From Cladocopium goreaui (Eukaryota > Sar > Dinophyceae > Suessiales > Symbiodiniaceae), in the NCBI GenBank assembly GCA_947184155.2, contig CAMXCT020000258.1, positions 434,501-498,500 on the forward strand: a DNA stretch of 64,000 bases, written 5' to 3'. Positions 8,635 to 19,036 of the stretch are shown here, in pieces. Each line of letters starts with the position of its first letter. The stretch's first letter is position 1. Under the pieces are notes generated by a model. That model worked only from the letters and a program-made list of their open reading frames with translations, searched no databases and was not told where the DNA came from. Position numbers and translations under genes: made by a program.

Positions 8635-9340
8635 CACCAGTGAAAACTTGAAAATACTTTTCAATCCTTGAATTGTGAGTTTTTTTTTAATCATTAAAGT
8701 CACCAGTGAAAACTTGAAAATATGTTTCAGTCGCTGAATTTTCAATTATTTTGTTAAAATCATTAAAGTCACCAGTGAACACTTGAACATACTGTTCAAT
8801 CCTTGAATTGTGAGTAGTTCTTTGAAATCATTAAAGTCACCAGTGAAAACTTGAAAATGTGTTTCAATCGCTGAATTTTCAATTATTTTGGGAAAATCAT
8901 TAAAGTCACCAGTGAACACTTGAACATATTTTTCAATCCTTAGTCCGTATTTTTTTTGAAATCTTAAAGTCACCAGCGAACACTTGAAAATACTCTTCAA
9001 TCCTTCGAAGTCACCAGTGAAAACTTAAAAATCCGTTTGAAATCTGTGAATTGTCCGTGATTTCTTTTGAAATCCTTAAAGTCACCAGTGAAAACTTGAA
9101 AATACGTTTCAATCCTTGAATTGTGAATATTTTTTGTGAAATCAATAAAGTCACCAGTGAACACTTGAAAATACTGTTCAATCCTTGAATTGTGAGTATT
9201 TTCATTGAAATCATTAAAGTCACCAGTGAAAACCTGAAAATACCGTTCAATCCTTGAATTTTCCATGATTTTTTTTAAATTATTAAAGTCACCAGTGAAA
9301 ACTTGAAAATATTGTTCAATCCTCGAAATTTCTGTGATTT
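8635..9340. repeat. Tandem array of about 69-bp units, left arm
   Basis: CACCAGTGAAAACTTGAAAA or close variants start at about 8635, 8701, 8770, 8839, 8908, 8971, 9012, 9083, 9152, 9221 and 9290. Spacing is mostly 66-71 bases, with one short unit. Since 69 is a multiple of three, the minus strand stays open over several units and would read a 23-residue repeat around FQVFTGDFNDF. There is no start or domain supporting expression. Confidence 0.85.
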
Positions 9341-9568
9341 TTTGGAAATCAGTGCAATCACCAATAAAAACTCGAAAATAGTTGTCAAACCTTGAATTTC
9401 TTTGATGATTGTTTCAAAACATTGATTTCATTGAAAAAAATGCAAATCAACGATTTCCGACGAACCCCGAACGAACTCCGAACGAACTCGAAGCTTAGCG
9501 TTCAACATCGTTCAACAAAAAAACATGTCATTGAATTGTCATCGATTTTCTTAGGTTTTTCAAGTTTT

Positions 9569-9705
9569 TGTTCGAGAAAATCAGCTGGAATTGCGTGGAA
9601 TTCATGCCCAAAACCAACAAAATGTGGATGATTTTGATAATTTTGAGCCTATTTGGCATGAAAAAACACAAATTCTCTATCAATTCCAGCTGATTTTCTC
9701 GAGCA
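9569..9705. repeat. Central hairpin of module P2
   Basis: Arms at 9569-9590 and 9684-9705 contain TTCGAGAAAATCAGCTGGAA and its near complement (one mismatch in 22). It is a diverged version of the outer hairpins and sits near the symmetry centre. Confidence 0.75.
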
Positions 9706-10009
9706 AAAAGGCTTAAACACTTAGCGCAAAGGAGTTCCGACGAACTCCGACGAACTCCGACGAACTTAAGCAATTTCATTGACATTAACTTTTTTCAATG
9801 ACAGTTCAATGACATTAAATTATTTTTGGAACGCTAAGCTTCGAGTTCGTCGGAGTTCGTTCGGAGTTCGTTCGGAGTTCGTCGGAAATCGTTGATTTGC
9901 ATTTTTTTCGATGAAATCAATGTTTTGAAACAGTCATCAAAGAAATTCAAGGTTTGACAACTATTTTCGAGTTTTTATTGGTGATTGCACTGATTTCCAA
10001 AAAATCACA

Positions 10010-10680
10010 GAAATTTCGAGGATTGAACAATATTTTCAAGTTTTCACTGGTGACTTTAATAATTTAAAAAAATCATGGAAAATTCAAGGATTGAACGGTA
10101 TTTTCAGGTTTTCACTGGTGACTTCAATGATTTCAATGAAAATACTCACAATTCAAGGATTGAACAGTATTTTCAAGTTTTCACTGGTGACTTTGATGAT
10201 TAAAAAGCAATCGATTCAAGGATTGAACAGTATGTTCAAGTGTTCACCGGTGACTTTAATGATTTTAACGAAATAATTGAAAATTCAGCGATTGAAACCT
10301 ATTTTCAAGTTTTCACTGGTGACTTTAATGATTAAAAAAAAACTCACAATTCAAGGATTGAAAAGTATTTTCAAGTTTTCAGTGGTGGCTTTAATGATTT
10401 CAATGAACTACTCACAATTTAAGGCTTGAAACACATTTTCAAGTTTTCATTGGTGACTTTGATGATTTCAAAGAACTACTCACAATTCAAGGATTGAACA
10501 GTATGTTCAAGTGTTCACTGGTGACTTTAATGATTTTAACAAAATAATTGAAAATTCAGCGACTGAAACATATTTTCAAGTTTTCACTGGTGACTTTAAT
10601 GATTAAAAAAAAACTCACAATTCAAGGATTGAAAAGTATTTTCAAGTTTTCACTGGTGATTTTGGACATGTCATGACATC
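10010..10680. repeat. Tandem array of about 69-bp units, right arm (inverted)
   Basis: About ten units in the opposite orientation to 8635-9340, marked by TTTTCAAGTTTTCACTGGTG. Order and sequence mirror the left array but some units are missing or rearranged, which fits slippage or unequal exchange after the palindrome formed. Confidence 0.85.
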
Positions 10681-10805
10681 CAACTCTGTGATTTCAGGAT
10701 GATGGAATATGTTGGAATGGTTGTCTACCAAGTACTAGTGTTTTTCTTGGTGTTCAATGTGTATCCAATTTTATCTGAAGAATTCCATGCAACTGTATGC
10801 AATTT

Positions 10806-10937
10806 TGCTCGAGGTTTTCAGCTGGAACTGATAGTGACTTGACGTTTTTTCATGCAAAACCTCCTCAAAACAAGAAATTACCCCCAAGTTGGTTTTGAAC
10901 GTGATCTTCGTTCAATTCCAGATGAAAACCTCGAGCA
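10806..10937. repeat. 132-bp hairpin, right outer copy
   Basis: Mirror image of 8355-8486. Arms at 10806-10827 and 10916-10937 pair with one mismatch. Confidence 0.78.
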
Positions 10938-11239
10938 AAAAGTTGAAAACACCCAACAAAACAGACATCGTTTTAGTTTCAGATGGATTTCGTAGATTCG
11001 TTTTTTTGCAGAGTTTTGAACCTTTGGGTTCCTAGATTCTTGGTTTCCAATGTTCATAGATCTTTTGGCCTCCAGCTTGATACTTTCTTGGGCCTCAAGG
11101 TTGAATTTTCTGGGGATTCAGGTTCATATTTTTTGGGCGATCAGATTTTGGAGCGTTAAGGTCTCGCTTTTGTTTGGGGCTTCAACATCATAGACTTTTG
11201 GGGCTTCAAATTCGCAGATTTTGGGCCGTAAGGTTCACA

Positions 11240-12560
11240 TATTTTTCGGGGCTTACGGTTCTCAGACTTGTGCGGTGTGAGGCTCATACATTTTTAATCC
11301 GTAAGTTGCAGAGATAATTTGGGCTTAGAGGCTCACATAATTTCAAGGGTCACGGGCGATTTTTGTGGTGGTCAAAGTTAAAAGACATTTATATAGTACG
11401 TGTTCAAAAAGCATAGTTTTTTGGGCCTTATGGTTGTTAGATTTGTGGGGTTTAAGGTACAAATTTGTTGGGCCTTAATCTTTATAGATGTTTGGAAGCC
11501 GTTTGCCCGAATAATTGATCTGTAAAGCCTATGAACCTTGTGGCGGGCCGTCTATGAGCCGTAAATCCTATAAACATTAAGCCGCGCAAATTTATGAGCC
11601 ATAAGAAGTACGAACCCCAAAATCGATCTTCAATAATACTTACACACATATGGAACTTAAAGAATCTATGAGACTAAAAAGTTATAAACCCCAAAACTCT
11701 ATCAACATGAAGTCCCCAAAAAGATGAACCGTGGGACCTTAACGCTCCAAAATATTTAGGTGTTGAAAACAACAAAATGTGAAGCTGAAACCTCTAAAGA
11801 TTCAACCTTGGGGCCCAAGAAGAATCAACAGAACTCGGGGCCAAAAAAGTCTACGAACATGGGGGCCAAAAATCTATGAACGTAAAGGTCCAAAAAAGCT
11901 TGAGATGCAAGAACCAAAAATCCTATGAATCTGAATCCCAGAAATCTATCAGGGTAAAGCCCATCAATAATAAATATGAATGAACAAACTAAATCTGCGA
12001 ACCTTCAGGCCAAACAAATGTCTCTTCGTGTGCGACTTCTCGAATTACCAGGAGTTGTTTCATCGTGCAATGGTTCATGTTCCACGCAAACATATGGTTT
12101 CCAAGACCATTCTCAAAAAAGAGGCAACAAAAACAATCATATCACATTACCCATGATATCATATCATATCAGATCATTGTACATGAAAACAATTAGATAA
12201 AGTTAAAACAAGGAAGAAAAAACAGGCAATCAATGTAAGACAAACTAGATCAAACAGAATCGATCGCCAAGAAACCTGTGTGCCTTTTTTTGTTGTTTGT
12301 TACTTGTTGTATTTCACTGACCTGTATCTTGGGTCGAGAGGTGTTTTAGGATGTAAGGTTAGATAGTTTTGGGGTTGCGGCCTGTATTTTGTTGGTGGTG
12401 AGGGCTTGTAAGTGATTTGCTTTGAACTTTCATAGAGTTTTTGGGCCTTAAATACCATTCATGCATTTGTGGGATGCAAGGTTCATAATTTTTCAGGCAT
12501 GAAGCTTTACAGATGTTTGGAGTTTGAGGCTCAAGTGTGTTTGAGATTCTTGGCTCATAG
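11240..12560. other. Spacer between modules P2 and P3
   Basis: No gene recognised. TTCATAG-type repeats continue in both orientations to about 11,960. From 11,960 to 12,330 the sequence is unique-looking, with a 74-codon ORF (ATG at 11976) of no recognisable family. Repeat units resume after 12,340. Confidence 0.5.
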
Positions 12561-14310
12561 ATTGCGCGCCACAAGGTTCATAGGCTTTGGCTCTGGGACA
12601 TACATTCTTCCGGCAATGGCTGGTCTTCACCCCAACTTTGGCCAATGGCTGACCTACCCCTCAATACATATTCCCCTCTGCAAACACATGTTGTCATTTG
12701 TGGAAAAACCCGGGAAAAATAGAATAAACTAAACAAACAAAGACCTAAAAGAACAAGCTAGAAAGGTTGAATACAGATCGATGCCCCAATACTAGCTTTT
12801 AACGAGGAAAAATGTGGGTCCAAAACCATCAAACAAATTGATCAACATACAAAGGACATTCAAAAAACCGGCCGATCTTTGCCCAAATACTAGTTTTCAA
12901 TTACGGGAAATTTGGGGCACCCCAAAGAATCCAAAAAATACGCGTAACAATTCAAAAAGGATAAACAAAAGGAGACCAAGATGACACCATATGACACCCT
13001 TTTTTGAAAAGCACTGAAAACGAATAAATGCCTATATATTATATTGTTTTTTTTGAGGTAAAGGCAAAGGCTCATAAATGTTTGGTCTCAAAGTTTCAAA
13101 GATTCTTAAAGATTTGCAGCTCATAGATTTGTGGGCTTAAAATTCAGTCTTGTTGGGTGTCCAGCTTGATAGATTATTTATGATGTTTGGGGCCTGGGGT
13201 TGAAAGCTCACATGATTTTTTTTGGCCAAGGCTTCCAAGGGTTTGCCCTAAGACAGGAAACAAACGATAAACATGATTTGGTGTTTGCGGCCTGTATTAT
13301 TTGGGGGTGAAGGGTCGTGGATGTTTAGTCTCAAGTCTCAAGATATTGCGACTTTTTTTGGACCTGGTAGATTTGTGGGGTTTACGGTTCATTGATTATT
13401 GGGCCTGAAGTTTCTTCATGTTTGGGGTTGAATGCTCCCATAATTTCCAGTTTTGTGGCCTATGTTTTCGGGAAAACTCATATGCATATATATATATAAA
13501 TAAATAAATGTCTATAGTCGTAGAGTTTCCACTTTTTTGGATCTTCCTGTGCATAGACTTCTGAAGCTTAAGATTCATACATTTCTTGGCCTTGCATAGA
13601 TGTTGGGACTTGCCGGTGACCTTCTTTGGGGTTTGAATTCTCATAGTTTGTTTGCGGCTTAACGCTGATTAAGAAAGCAAACGAATTAGTCGATCATATT
13701 TTTGTGGGTGAAGGCTCACAGATTTTGCGGATTTAAGGCTCATGTTCTTTTGGGCCTAAGGTTCAGACATGCTTGGGCCTCAAGGTTGATAGACCGTTTC
13801 AGTCAGCATCAAACTTTATGTTCTTGTTAGTGATTCATCGATTTCTGGGTAGCTTTTGGGCTTCAGGTTCATAGTTTATTCGTTTTCAGTGTTTTTCTCC
13901 TTCAGGTGTCATATGGTGTCATCTTGGTCTCCTTCTTTTTGTCCTTTTTGAATTGTTACACGTATTTTTTGGATTCTTTGGGGTGCCCCAAATTTCCCGT
14001 AATTGAACACAGGTCTCCGGGTTTCTTTTATTGTGTTTGCATTGTTATTTTTTCTAAGTATCACTTGTGTAGTTTCGATGTGTTTTTAGTATTGAGGCTC
14101 TGTATTCAGACTATTTGGTTTATATGTTTTCTTTTTCCCAGGTTTTTCCGCAGAGGACAGCATGCATTATATAATGGAGGAGAATATGGATTGAGGGGTA
14201 GGCCAGCCGTTGGCCAAAGTTGGGGGGTAGACCAGTGGTTGCCCAAAGAATTGGTGTGTAGACCCAGGAGGAGTAGTCTGTAAACTTTGAGGCGCAAAAT
14301 CTACAAGCTG
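12560..14310. repeat. Palindromic module P3
   Basis: Inverted arms at about 12,570-13,020 and 13,880-14,310. The clearest block is 12,893-13,012, mirrored by about 13,888-14,008 (CCCAAATTTCCCGTAATTGA and neighbours). The outer blocks near 12,600-12,720 and 14,130-14,270 share the GGTAGACCAG/CTGGTCT and CCCTCAATA motifs also seen in module P1. The centre near 13,480 is an ATATATATA tract. Confidence 0.75.
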
Positions 14311-15151
14311 TAAACCTTCAAAACGTGTCAGGCTTAACCCTCAAACATCTATGAAGATTGAGGCCTGAAAACCTATGAACCTTGAGCGCTGAGCACCACA
14401 AATCCATGGACCGTAAGGCTCAAAGATCTTCGAATTTTTGAAACTAAACATGTTTGAGTCTTTACCTGGCTGCACACTCCAAATCTATGTGAGCCCTAAA
14501 CCCCAAACATTGACCTAGCAGAATCCTAAAGCTTAAGCTCCGAGACTTTGGCATCCCAGAATCCTGAACCATAAGCTCGGATACCTTGACCTTATCAGCA
14601 AACTCGGTATGGAAGACAGATCAGCTTGGGTGTAGACCAGCAGCCCGTGGCTAAGCCCAAGAACAAATAGTCAGAAATACAACCAATATCAAACAGTCGC
14701 CTAAAAACCAATAAACACAAGAATCCCTCGACGTAATGTCACCCGCAAAAAAGACTTCGTGCCCGTAACCTCGCAAAAAAGTCTGGATTTAAAAAAGTGC
14801 GTCAGTGCCTGGACCTGGCGTGAGCCCGTTGACCACTGCAAAACCTTATGGTTGATTTTATAAGCCCGTTTCACGGGAAATGGTTGGGTTCAAAGGGAGT
14901 GGGGATGTGGCCATCCTACCCCAAGCCACCCACAACGGGTAGGGACACCAGGGTCACCCAGGTGGCAAAACTGGGGCGCATTTTTTGAGAAAAAATGCGG
15001 GAGTCTGCAGCACCTCTCTTTTTTTTTGGATTTGTGGCCTCAAGGAGCTATCTCATACATAATTTCATTGGATCAACATTTGTTTGCAAGAATCCAACCT
15101 TAGCGTCAAATCCACCCGTAATCACCCGTAAATCCCTTACGAACCCGTAAC
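14310..15151. other. Transposon right interior with subterminal repeats
   Basis: No gene is seen. CCCGTAACCTCGC followed by a run of A occurs at 14764-14782 and again next to the right terminal repeat at 15145-15163. ACCCGTAA is also repeated near 15113 and 15122. Such clustered motifs at one end are what a transposase would bind. Near 14,900 there is a GC-rich stretch with CCACCC and ACCCAGGT motifs of unknown meaning. Confidence 0.5.
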
Positions 15152-15167
15152 CTCGCGAAAAAACCCA
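15152..15167 (-). repeat. Right terminal inverted repeat of the DNA transposon
   Basis: CTCGCGAAAAAACCCA, exact complement of 4208-4223, followed by the second GGTGAAAT copy at 15168-15175. Confidence 0.9.
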
Positions 15168-15175
15168 GGTGAAAT

Positions 15176-17435
15176 AACTTTTTCTGAAGTTTCTGGATTG
15201 GAAGAGCGCGCCAATAACCATCTAGAACCTTGCAAACAGGAAGAAGATCAACAGCCACTTAGTTCATCCTCTGCTGGGATAGTTTTTCAAGCTGCAGATC
15301 AACTGGAAGGTACCGAAACATCCAACTTAGGTGAAGACGCAGGTGTTGCAGCCGTCATTAAAGCTGAAGTTGACCACAAGAGTCCTGAAGCCGACACATC
15401 CGAACTTGCAGCATCCGTCCAACCTGAGACCCAAAACTCAGGTCTTAGTGTAGAGCCAGTTGCAGTAGGATCCCAAGAAGCATCCGAACCAGCCTGTGCA
15501 TCCGCTAAGCCTGAGGTCGTAGACACAGCCGGTGTCGCGACTGAAACCCCAGGTGTAAGTGTAGACTCAGCCCCCATAGGAGCCCTAGAAGTTTCTAATC
15601 CAAAAGCTGAATCCACAGAACCTGGGGTCGCCGACACTTCCGCTGTCGCGACACCCAATAACCAATTAGACACATCTGATTTTGTTGCACCACCCACTAG
15701 CCCCAACTTAGTTGAGCCTGGTGTTGAACCTATTCGTACCGGTCACTCTCCCTCTGCACCGTCTTCAGGTACAAGACAGCGAACTCGCCAAAGGGGTTCG
15801 CGTGGTGGGCAGACCACAAGGAACCAGGAAGCCATCCGGGCCTGGTTTAGTGACTTGGATACTTTTAGGAATTGGTTGTATCAAAATACAGGGGGAAGGT
15901 CAAGCCGTGGTTTTTGGTTAAGTAGATATTCTTTGGACAGTGTTGACATTGACCAAAAGTGGCAAGTTGCTAACCACGAAGCTATTGCAAACTATTTGAC
16001 CACAACCCAGTGTCTAATTTTAACATCTAATCTTTGGCCTGAATACGAAGAGTGGGCTCAATACAACGGTTTAGACCGAAGACGTGGTGTAGGACACGGC
16101 CGCCTCTCACTAGAAGCCAGATTGTTGCCTCCAAAACGTATCATTAATCTTAACATATTGGGTAGTGAATATCCTCCTCAAGAAAGTTGGGATTATTACA
16201 ATAGATACGTAGGCCCCAACGCTCCCGCGAGATCCAAAGCTCGGGCCGCTGCCCCGGCTTCGGCTGGTGGCGCGGCGCCTGTGCGACCTCCAGAACCCAA
16301 AGAGCCGCCCAAAGCTGCACAGCGGCCGAAGGTGCCAGCACCTGCCTGGCAGCCCAAATTGCGTTCTGCAGATCAAGTTGTACAGCAGTCCGAGCCCGGT
16401 AGTGTCCACGAATCACCGTCCACCCGTTCGTTGCCAAAGCAATCGCGAGGGGTCGTTGCTCCCAAAGAGCGCGACACAACAGTAGTTTCTTCTGAGGGTT
16501 CCAATATTGCTCCACCGACCGTAGCAGTCCCAAAAGTTCCCAAAGATAAACCTGTTGTTGTAAAGCCCTCGCCACCACCACCAAAGCAGCCGCAAGGGGT
16601 CGCTGTTCCCAAAGAACGCGACGCAACAGCCATTGCATCCGAGGGTTCCAGTAGTGCTCCAGTAGGTGTAGTCACTCCGAGAGTTCCTAAGGTTGAGCCT
16701 GTTGCAAAGCCTTTGCAGCCGCCAAAACACCAGCAAGGGGTCGCTGTTCCCAAGGAACGCGACACGACAGTGACCGCAGCCAAAGCATCCGGTAGTGCTC
16801 CACCAAGTGCAGCCGTGCCTGAAGCTCCAAAAGCTGATCCTGTTGTAAATCCCTTGCCAAAATCTAATAAACCCAAAGGGGCCGTTGTTCCTAAAACACA
16901 CGACGCATCAGCCACTGCGCAAAAGGTTTTAGATACTACCCAAATAATTGAAGTAGTCCCTAAGATTCCCAGTAGTCCAGCTGTTGTAAACCCTTTGTCT
17001 AAAGCTAAGCTCCCATCACCCCCATCATCACCACCACCTGTAGTCCCTTCTAATATTCCACCGCCGCCACAACATCTGCCGCCAACACCAGAAGAGCTCG
17101 CCGCGCGAGCTCCGGCTTTTGCCAAGGCGCGCGAGACAGTGGTAGGGAATCAGGAGGAAGAGGAGGAAAGTTTTGAGGTTGAAAGTGAGGAGGAGCCAGC
17201 ACCTGTTGCCAAAACTGCATCTCCCAGGGAGAGGCACACCAAAAGAAATAGGTCCAACCCACCTTTGCCTGTTAATCTTTTGTCTAGAGAAGCCAGGGAG
17301 CAGATTGAGCTTGCTCGTGAACTCCGTGCAGCTGGTTATCCAGACACACGTGTGGATTCAGCAGGAACTTGGGTGCGGGTCGCCGGACCTTCGGTCGCGA
17401 CAGCTGAGAGCATCCAGTTGCTCATCCAGTGGTAG
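15176..17435 (+). pseudogene. Retroelement ORF A, main part (proline-rich gag-like protein)
   Basis: This continues the frame begun at 3858-4207. The first 180 codons after the junction are acidic and rich in Ala, Pro, Val and Thr. A folded-looking, Trp- and Tyr-rich domain follows at about 15,810-16,220 (from NQEAIRAWFSDLDTF to PPQESWDYYNRYVGP). Four diverged tandem repeats of about 47 residues lie at 16,431-17,010, each with a PKERD-type core (the last is PKTHD) and Pro/Val-rich linkers. A coding stretch with an acidic EEEEE patch and a basic RERHTKRNRSN patch precedes the stop. No database family is recognised. It is probably a structural protein of the element. There is no usable ATG near 15,176, because its start is at 3858. 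Confidence 0.75.
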
Positions 17436-19036
17436 TTCCTGGAACTGAGACTCAAGAAGTTGAGGGCACCGACCCTTACGAGTTGGAGGACGCCGCCTGG
17501 CAGAATCCATCCTTGAGTACTCGTCGGGTTGTGTTGGTCACCCCAAACTTACAGTCTTCGGACATTGTAAACTTGACCACACGTGATCCTGACACCGAGG
17601 AGGAAGGCACAGAAGACCCTGCGCTGGCATCACAAAGATTTCAAGAGACTGGCAGGAAGTTCATTGCAACGGCTAGTGCTGAGCCCATTGAAGCCGACCC
17701 AGTAACTTTTGGATCGCGACCACCTAAAGTGCCACCCCCAAAGAGGCAAAAGGTAACCATAAAAATAACCTCAAGGGATTATAAAGACCCAAAATCAGCA
17801 GCATCGTCGCCAAAAGACACCTCAGAGCCCTCACCTAGGTTCCCACAGGACATTGTCCATCCGTGGAGAAAGCAAGAGGGTGCTGCGGCAGAATCCCTAA
17901 AATCTGCTGCCTGTGGGGTCGCTGCGGAATCCCGCGCGACAGGTGCCGTTGACAGGTCTAGATCCCCAAGAAATTTAACATCTACACCCTCTGAACCAGT
18001 CCAACATAGCTCATCACCCGTTAACCTAAGAGGTAGATCCCCCAATAAAAGTGGTAAGGAGCCATTGAGACCCCCTCCACCGAAGAGGGCAAGTTCTCAG
18101 CCATTGTCATCAGCAACCACCAAAAGGATTGCTAGGGAGGCTGTTGCTCCCGACACACCGCAGGTCACTGTTGCAAAGGCCAAAACGAATAAGGCTCCCC
18201 CACCGGGTGTTCGACCAGGAGCTCCTCCGCCAAAAGCTAGGCTAGCTCCACCACCACAAGATAAGCCAAAACTCCCTTTTAAAGCACCTCCTGGCCACCT
18301 TCCCTATAAGGCGCCACCTGGGTACTTGAAGGAGCAGGCTTCTAGTGGAAAGGCATTCTTGGGAACAGATCCAACAGAGCCAAAAGCACCTGCTGGACAG
18401 GCAGAAGGGGCTGCTGCCGCACCTGTGGCGCAGCGGGGTGAAGAGTCGAGCGGAGCTCCAAGTGCACCTTCGGGTTCGCACGCTCCCTACTCTGCCCCTG
18501 TAGATTCAGTGCCTGGCAATATCAAAATTTGTCTCGATTGGCACGATACGCTTGACCAAGCGTTAAACCACCAAGGCTCCTTTGATCAACACCTAATTGA
18601 TAAATTCAATAAGGTAATCTTAGCAGCAAATAGCAGGGTCGAGTTCCATATCCTTTCATACGCTGGATTTAACAAGGTTGAGTCCACCCGCCAAGGCGCG
18701 AACCACTTAATAAATCAACTAAAATCCCTAGGCCTCCCCTTTGAGCAGTTGCACCTAGCAAAGCATCCTTGTGGAGCCCAAGGGAAAAGCAGCGTGCTAT
18801 ACCAACTTGGTGCGCATTCTTTGGTCGACGATCGTTCCGACGTAGTTGCTGAGTGCTCCCATTCTGGTGCCCGTTGTTTTAGGGCTGCTGGCAGGCACGA
18901 CCGTGCCCTGTCCTTCCTTACCTTAGTTGAAGAGTGGGTCAAGCAAGAAGGCGCTGATAGTATCCTACAGCGCAGAGCCGCAAGGGCCGTGCCAAAGGAA
19001 CATCTTCGCCCGCCTTTTGGCGACAAACAACGGTGA
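17408..19036 (+). CDS. Retroelement ORF B: proline-rich protein with C-terminal HAD-like domain
   Basis: The frame opens after a stop at 17405-17407, overlaps the end of ORF A by 28 bases and lies in the -1 frame relative to it. There is no ATG at the overlap (the first GTG is at 17429), so it may be reached by frameshifting, or a base may be missing. The first two thirds are disordered, with Pro-rich KAPPGHLPYKAPPGYL motifs. The last 170 residues resemble the HAD phosphatase fold: ICLDWHDTLD (motif I, with His where the second Asp is expected), HILSYAG (motif II region), a lysine in GAQGKSS (motif III) and LVDDRSD (motif IV). The altered motif I suggests changed or lost phosphatase activity. 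Its role in the element is unknown. Confidence 0.65.
   Translation, partial: EHPVAHPVVVPGTETQEVEGTDPYELEDAAWQNPSLSTRRVVLVTPNLQSSDIVNLTTRDPDTEEEGTEDPALASQRFQETGRKFIATASAEPIEADPVTFGSRPPKVPPPKRQKVTIKITSRDYKDPKSAASSPKDTSEPSPRFPQDIVHPWRKQEGAAAESLKSAACGVAAESRATGAVDRSRSPRNLTSTPSEPVQHSSSPVNLRGRSPNKSGKEPLRPPPPKRASSQPLSSATTKRIAREAVAPDTPQVTVAKAKTNKAPPPGVRPGAPPPKARLAPPPQDKPKLPFKAPPGHLPYKAPPGYLKEQASSGKAFLGTDPTEPKAPAGQAEGAAAAPVAQRGEESSGAPSAPSGSHAPYSAPVDSVPGNIKICLDWHDTLDQALNHQGSFDQHLIDKFNKVILAANSRVEFHILSYAGFNKVESTRQGANHLINQLKSLGLPFEQLHLAKHPCGAQGKSSVLYQLGAHSLVDDRSDVVAECSHSGARCFRAAGRHDRALSFLTLVEEWVKQEGADSILQRRAARAVPKEHLRPPFGDKQR

Larger units (their letters stand above)
8030..11240. repeat. Palindromic module P2 (3.2 kb), hairpin-array-hairpin-array-hairpin
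   Basis: The left arm (about 8030-9500) and right arm (about 9827-11240) are inverted copies. The order is outer TTCATAG-type units, hairpin, 69-bp tandem array, central hairpin, the same array inverted, hairpin, outer units inverted. Arms are highly similar but differ in array copy number. The centre (9501-9826) contains GAACTCCGACGAACTCCG-type micro-repeats on both sides of a hairpin. Confidence 0.85.
4208..15167. mobile_element. 10.96-kb non-autonomous DNA transposon built of palindromic modules
   Basis: Perfect 16-bp terminal inverted repeats (TGGGTTTTTTCGCGAG at 4208-4223, its complement at 15152-15167) are flanked by GGTGAAAT duplications. The motif ACGCTAAGG lies just inside the left end (4248-4256) and its complement inside the right end (15098-15106). 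ACCCGTAA recurs close to the right end, like transposase-binding subterminal repeats. No transposase-like ORF is visible. The interior is mostly repeats: three large palindromic modules, short hairpins, 69-bp tandem arrays and degenerate TTCATAG-containing units. The family cannot be assigned. The 8-bp duplication fits hAT, P, Merlin or KDZ superfamilies. Confidence 0.88.

Noticed and set aside
8635..10680. CRISPR-like array (regular repeats of about 69 bp)
   Set aside because: The whole unit is repeated, with no unique spacers; the host looks eukaryotic and the arrays mirror each other in a palindrome.
11976..12200. 74-codon ORF inside the DNA transposon as a candidate transposase remnant
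   Set aside because: Too short, no DDE-like or zinc-finger pattern, and no neighbouring similar frames.
15299..17260. Several long minus-strand and alternative-frame ORFs over retroelement ORF A
   Set aside because: They mirror the Pro/Val-rich low-complexity repeats of the plus strand and are rich in Gly/Cys/Trp, as expected of shadows.
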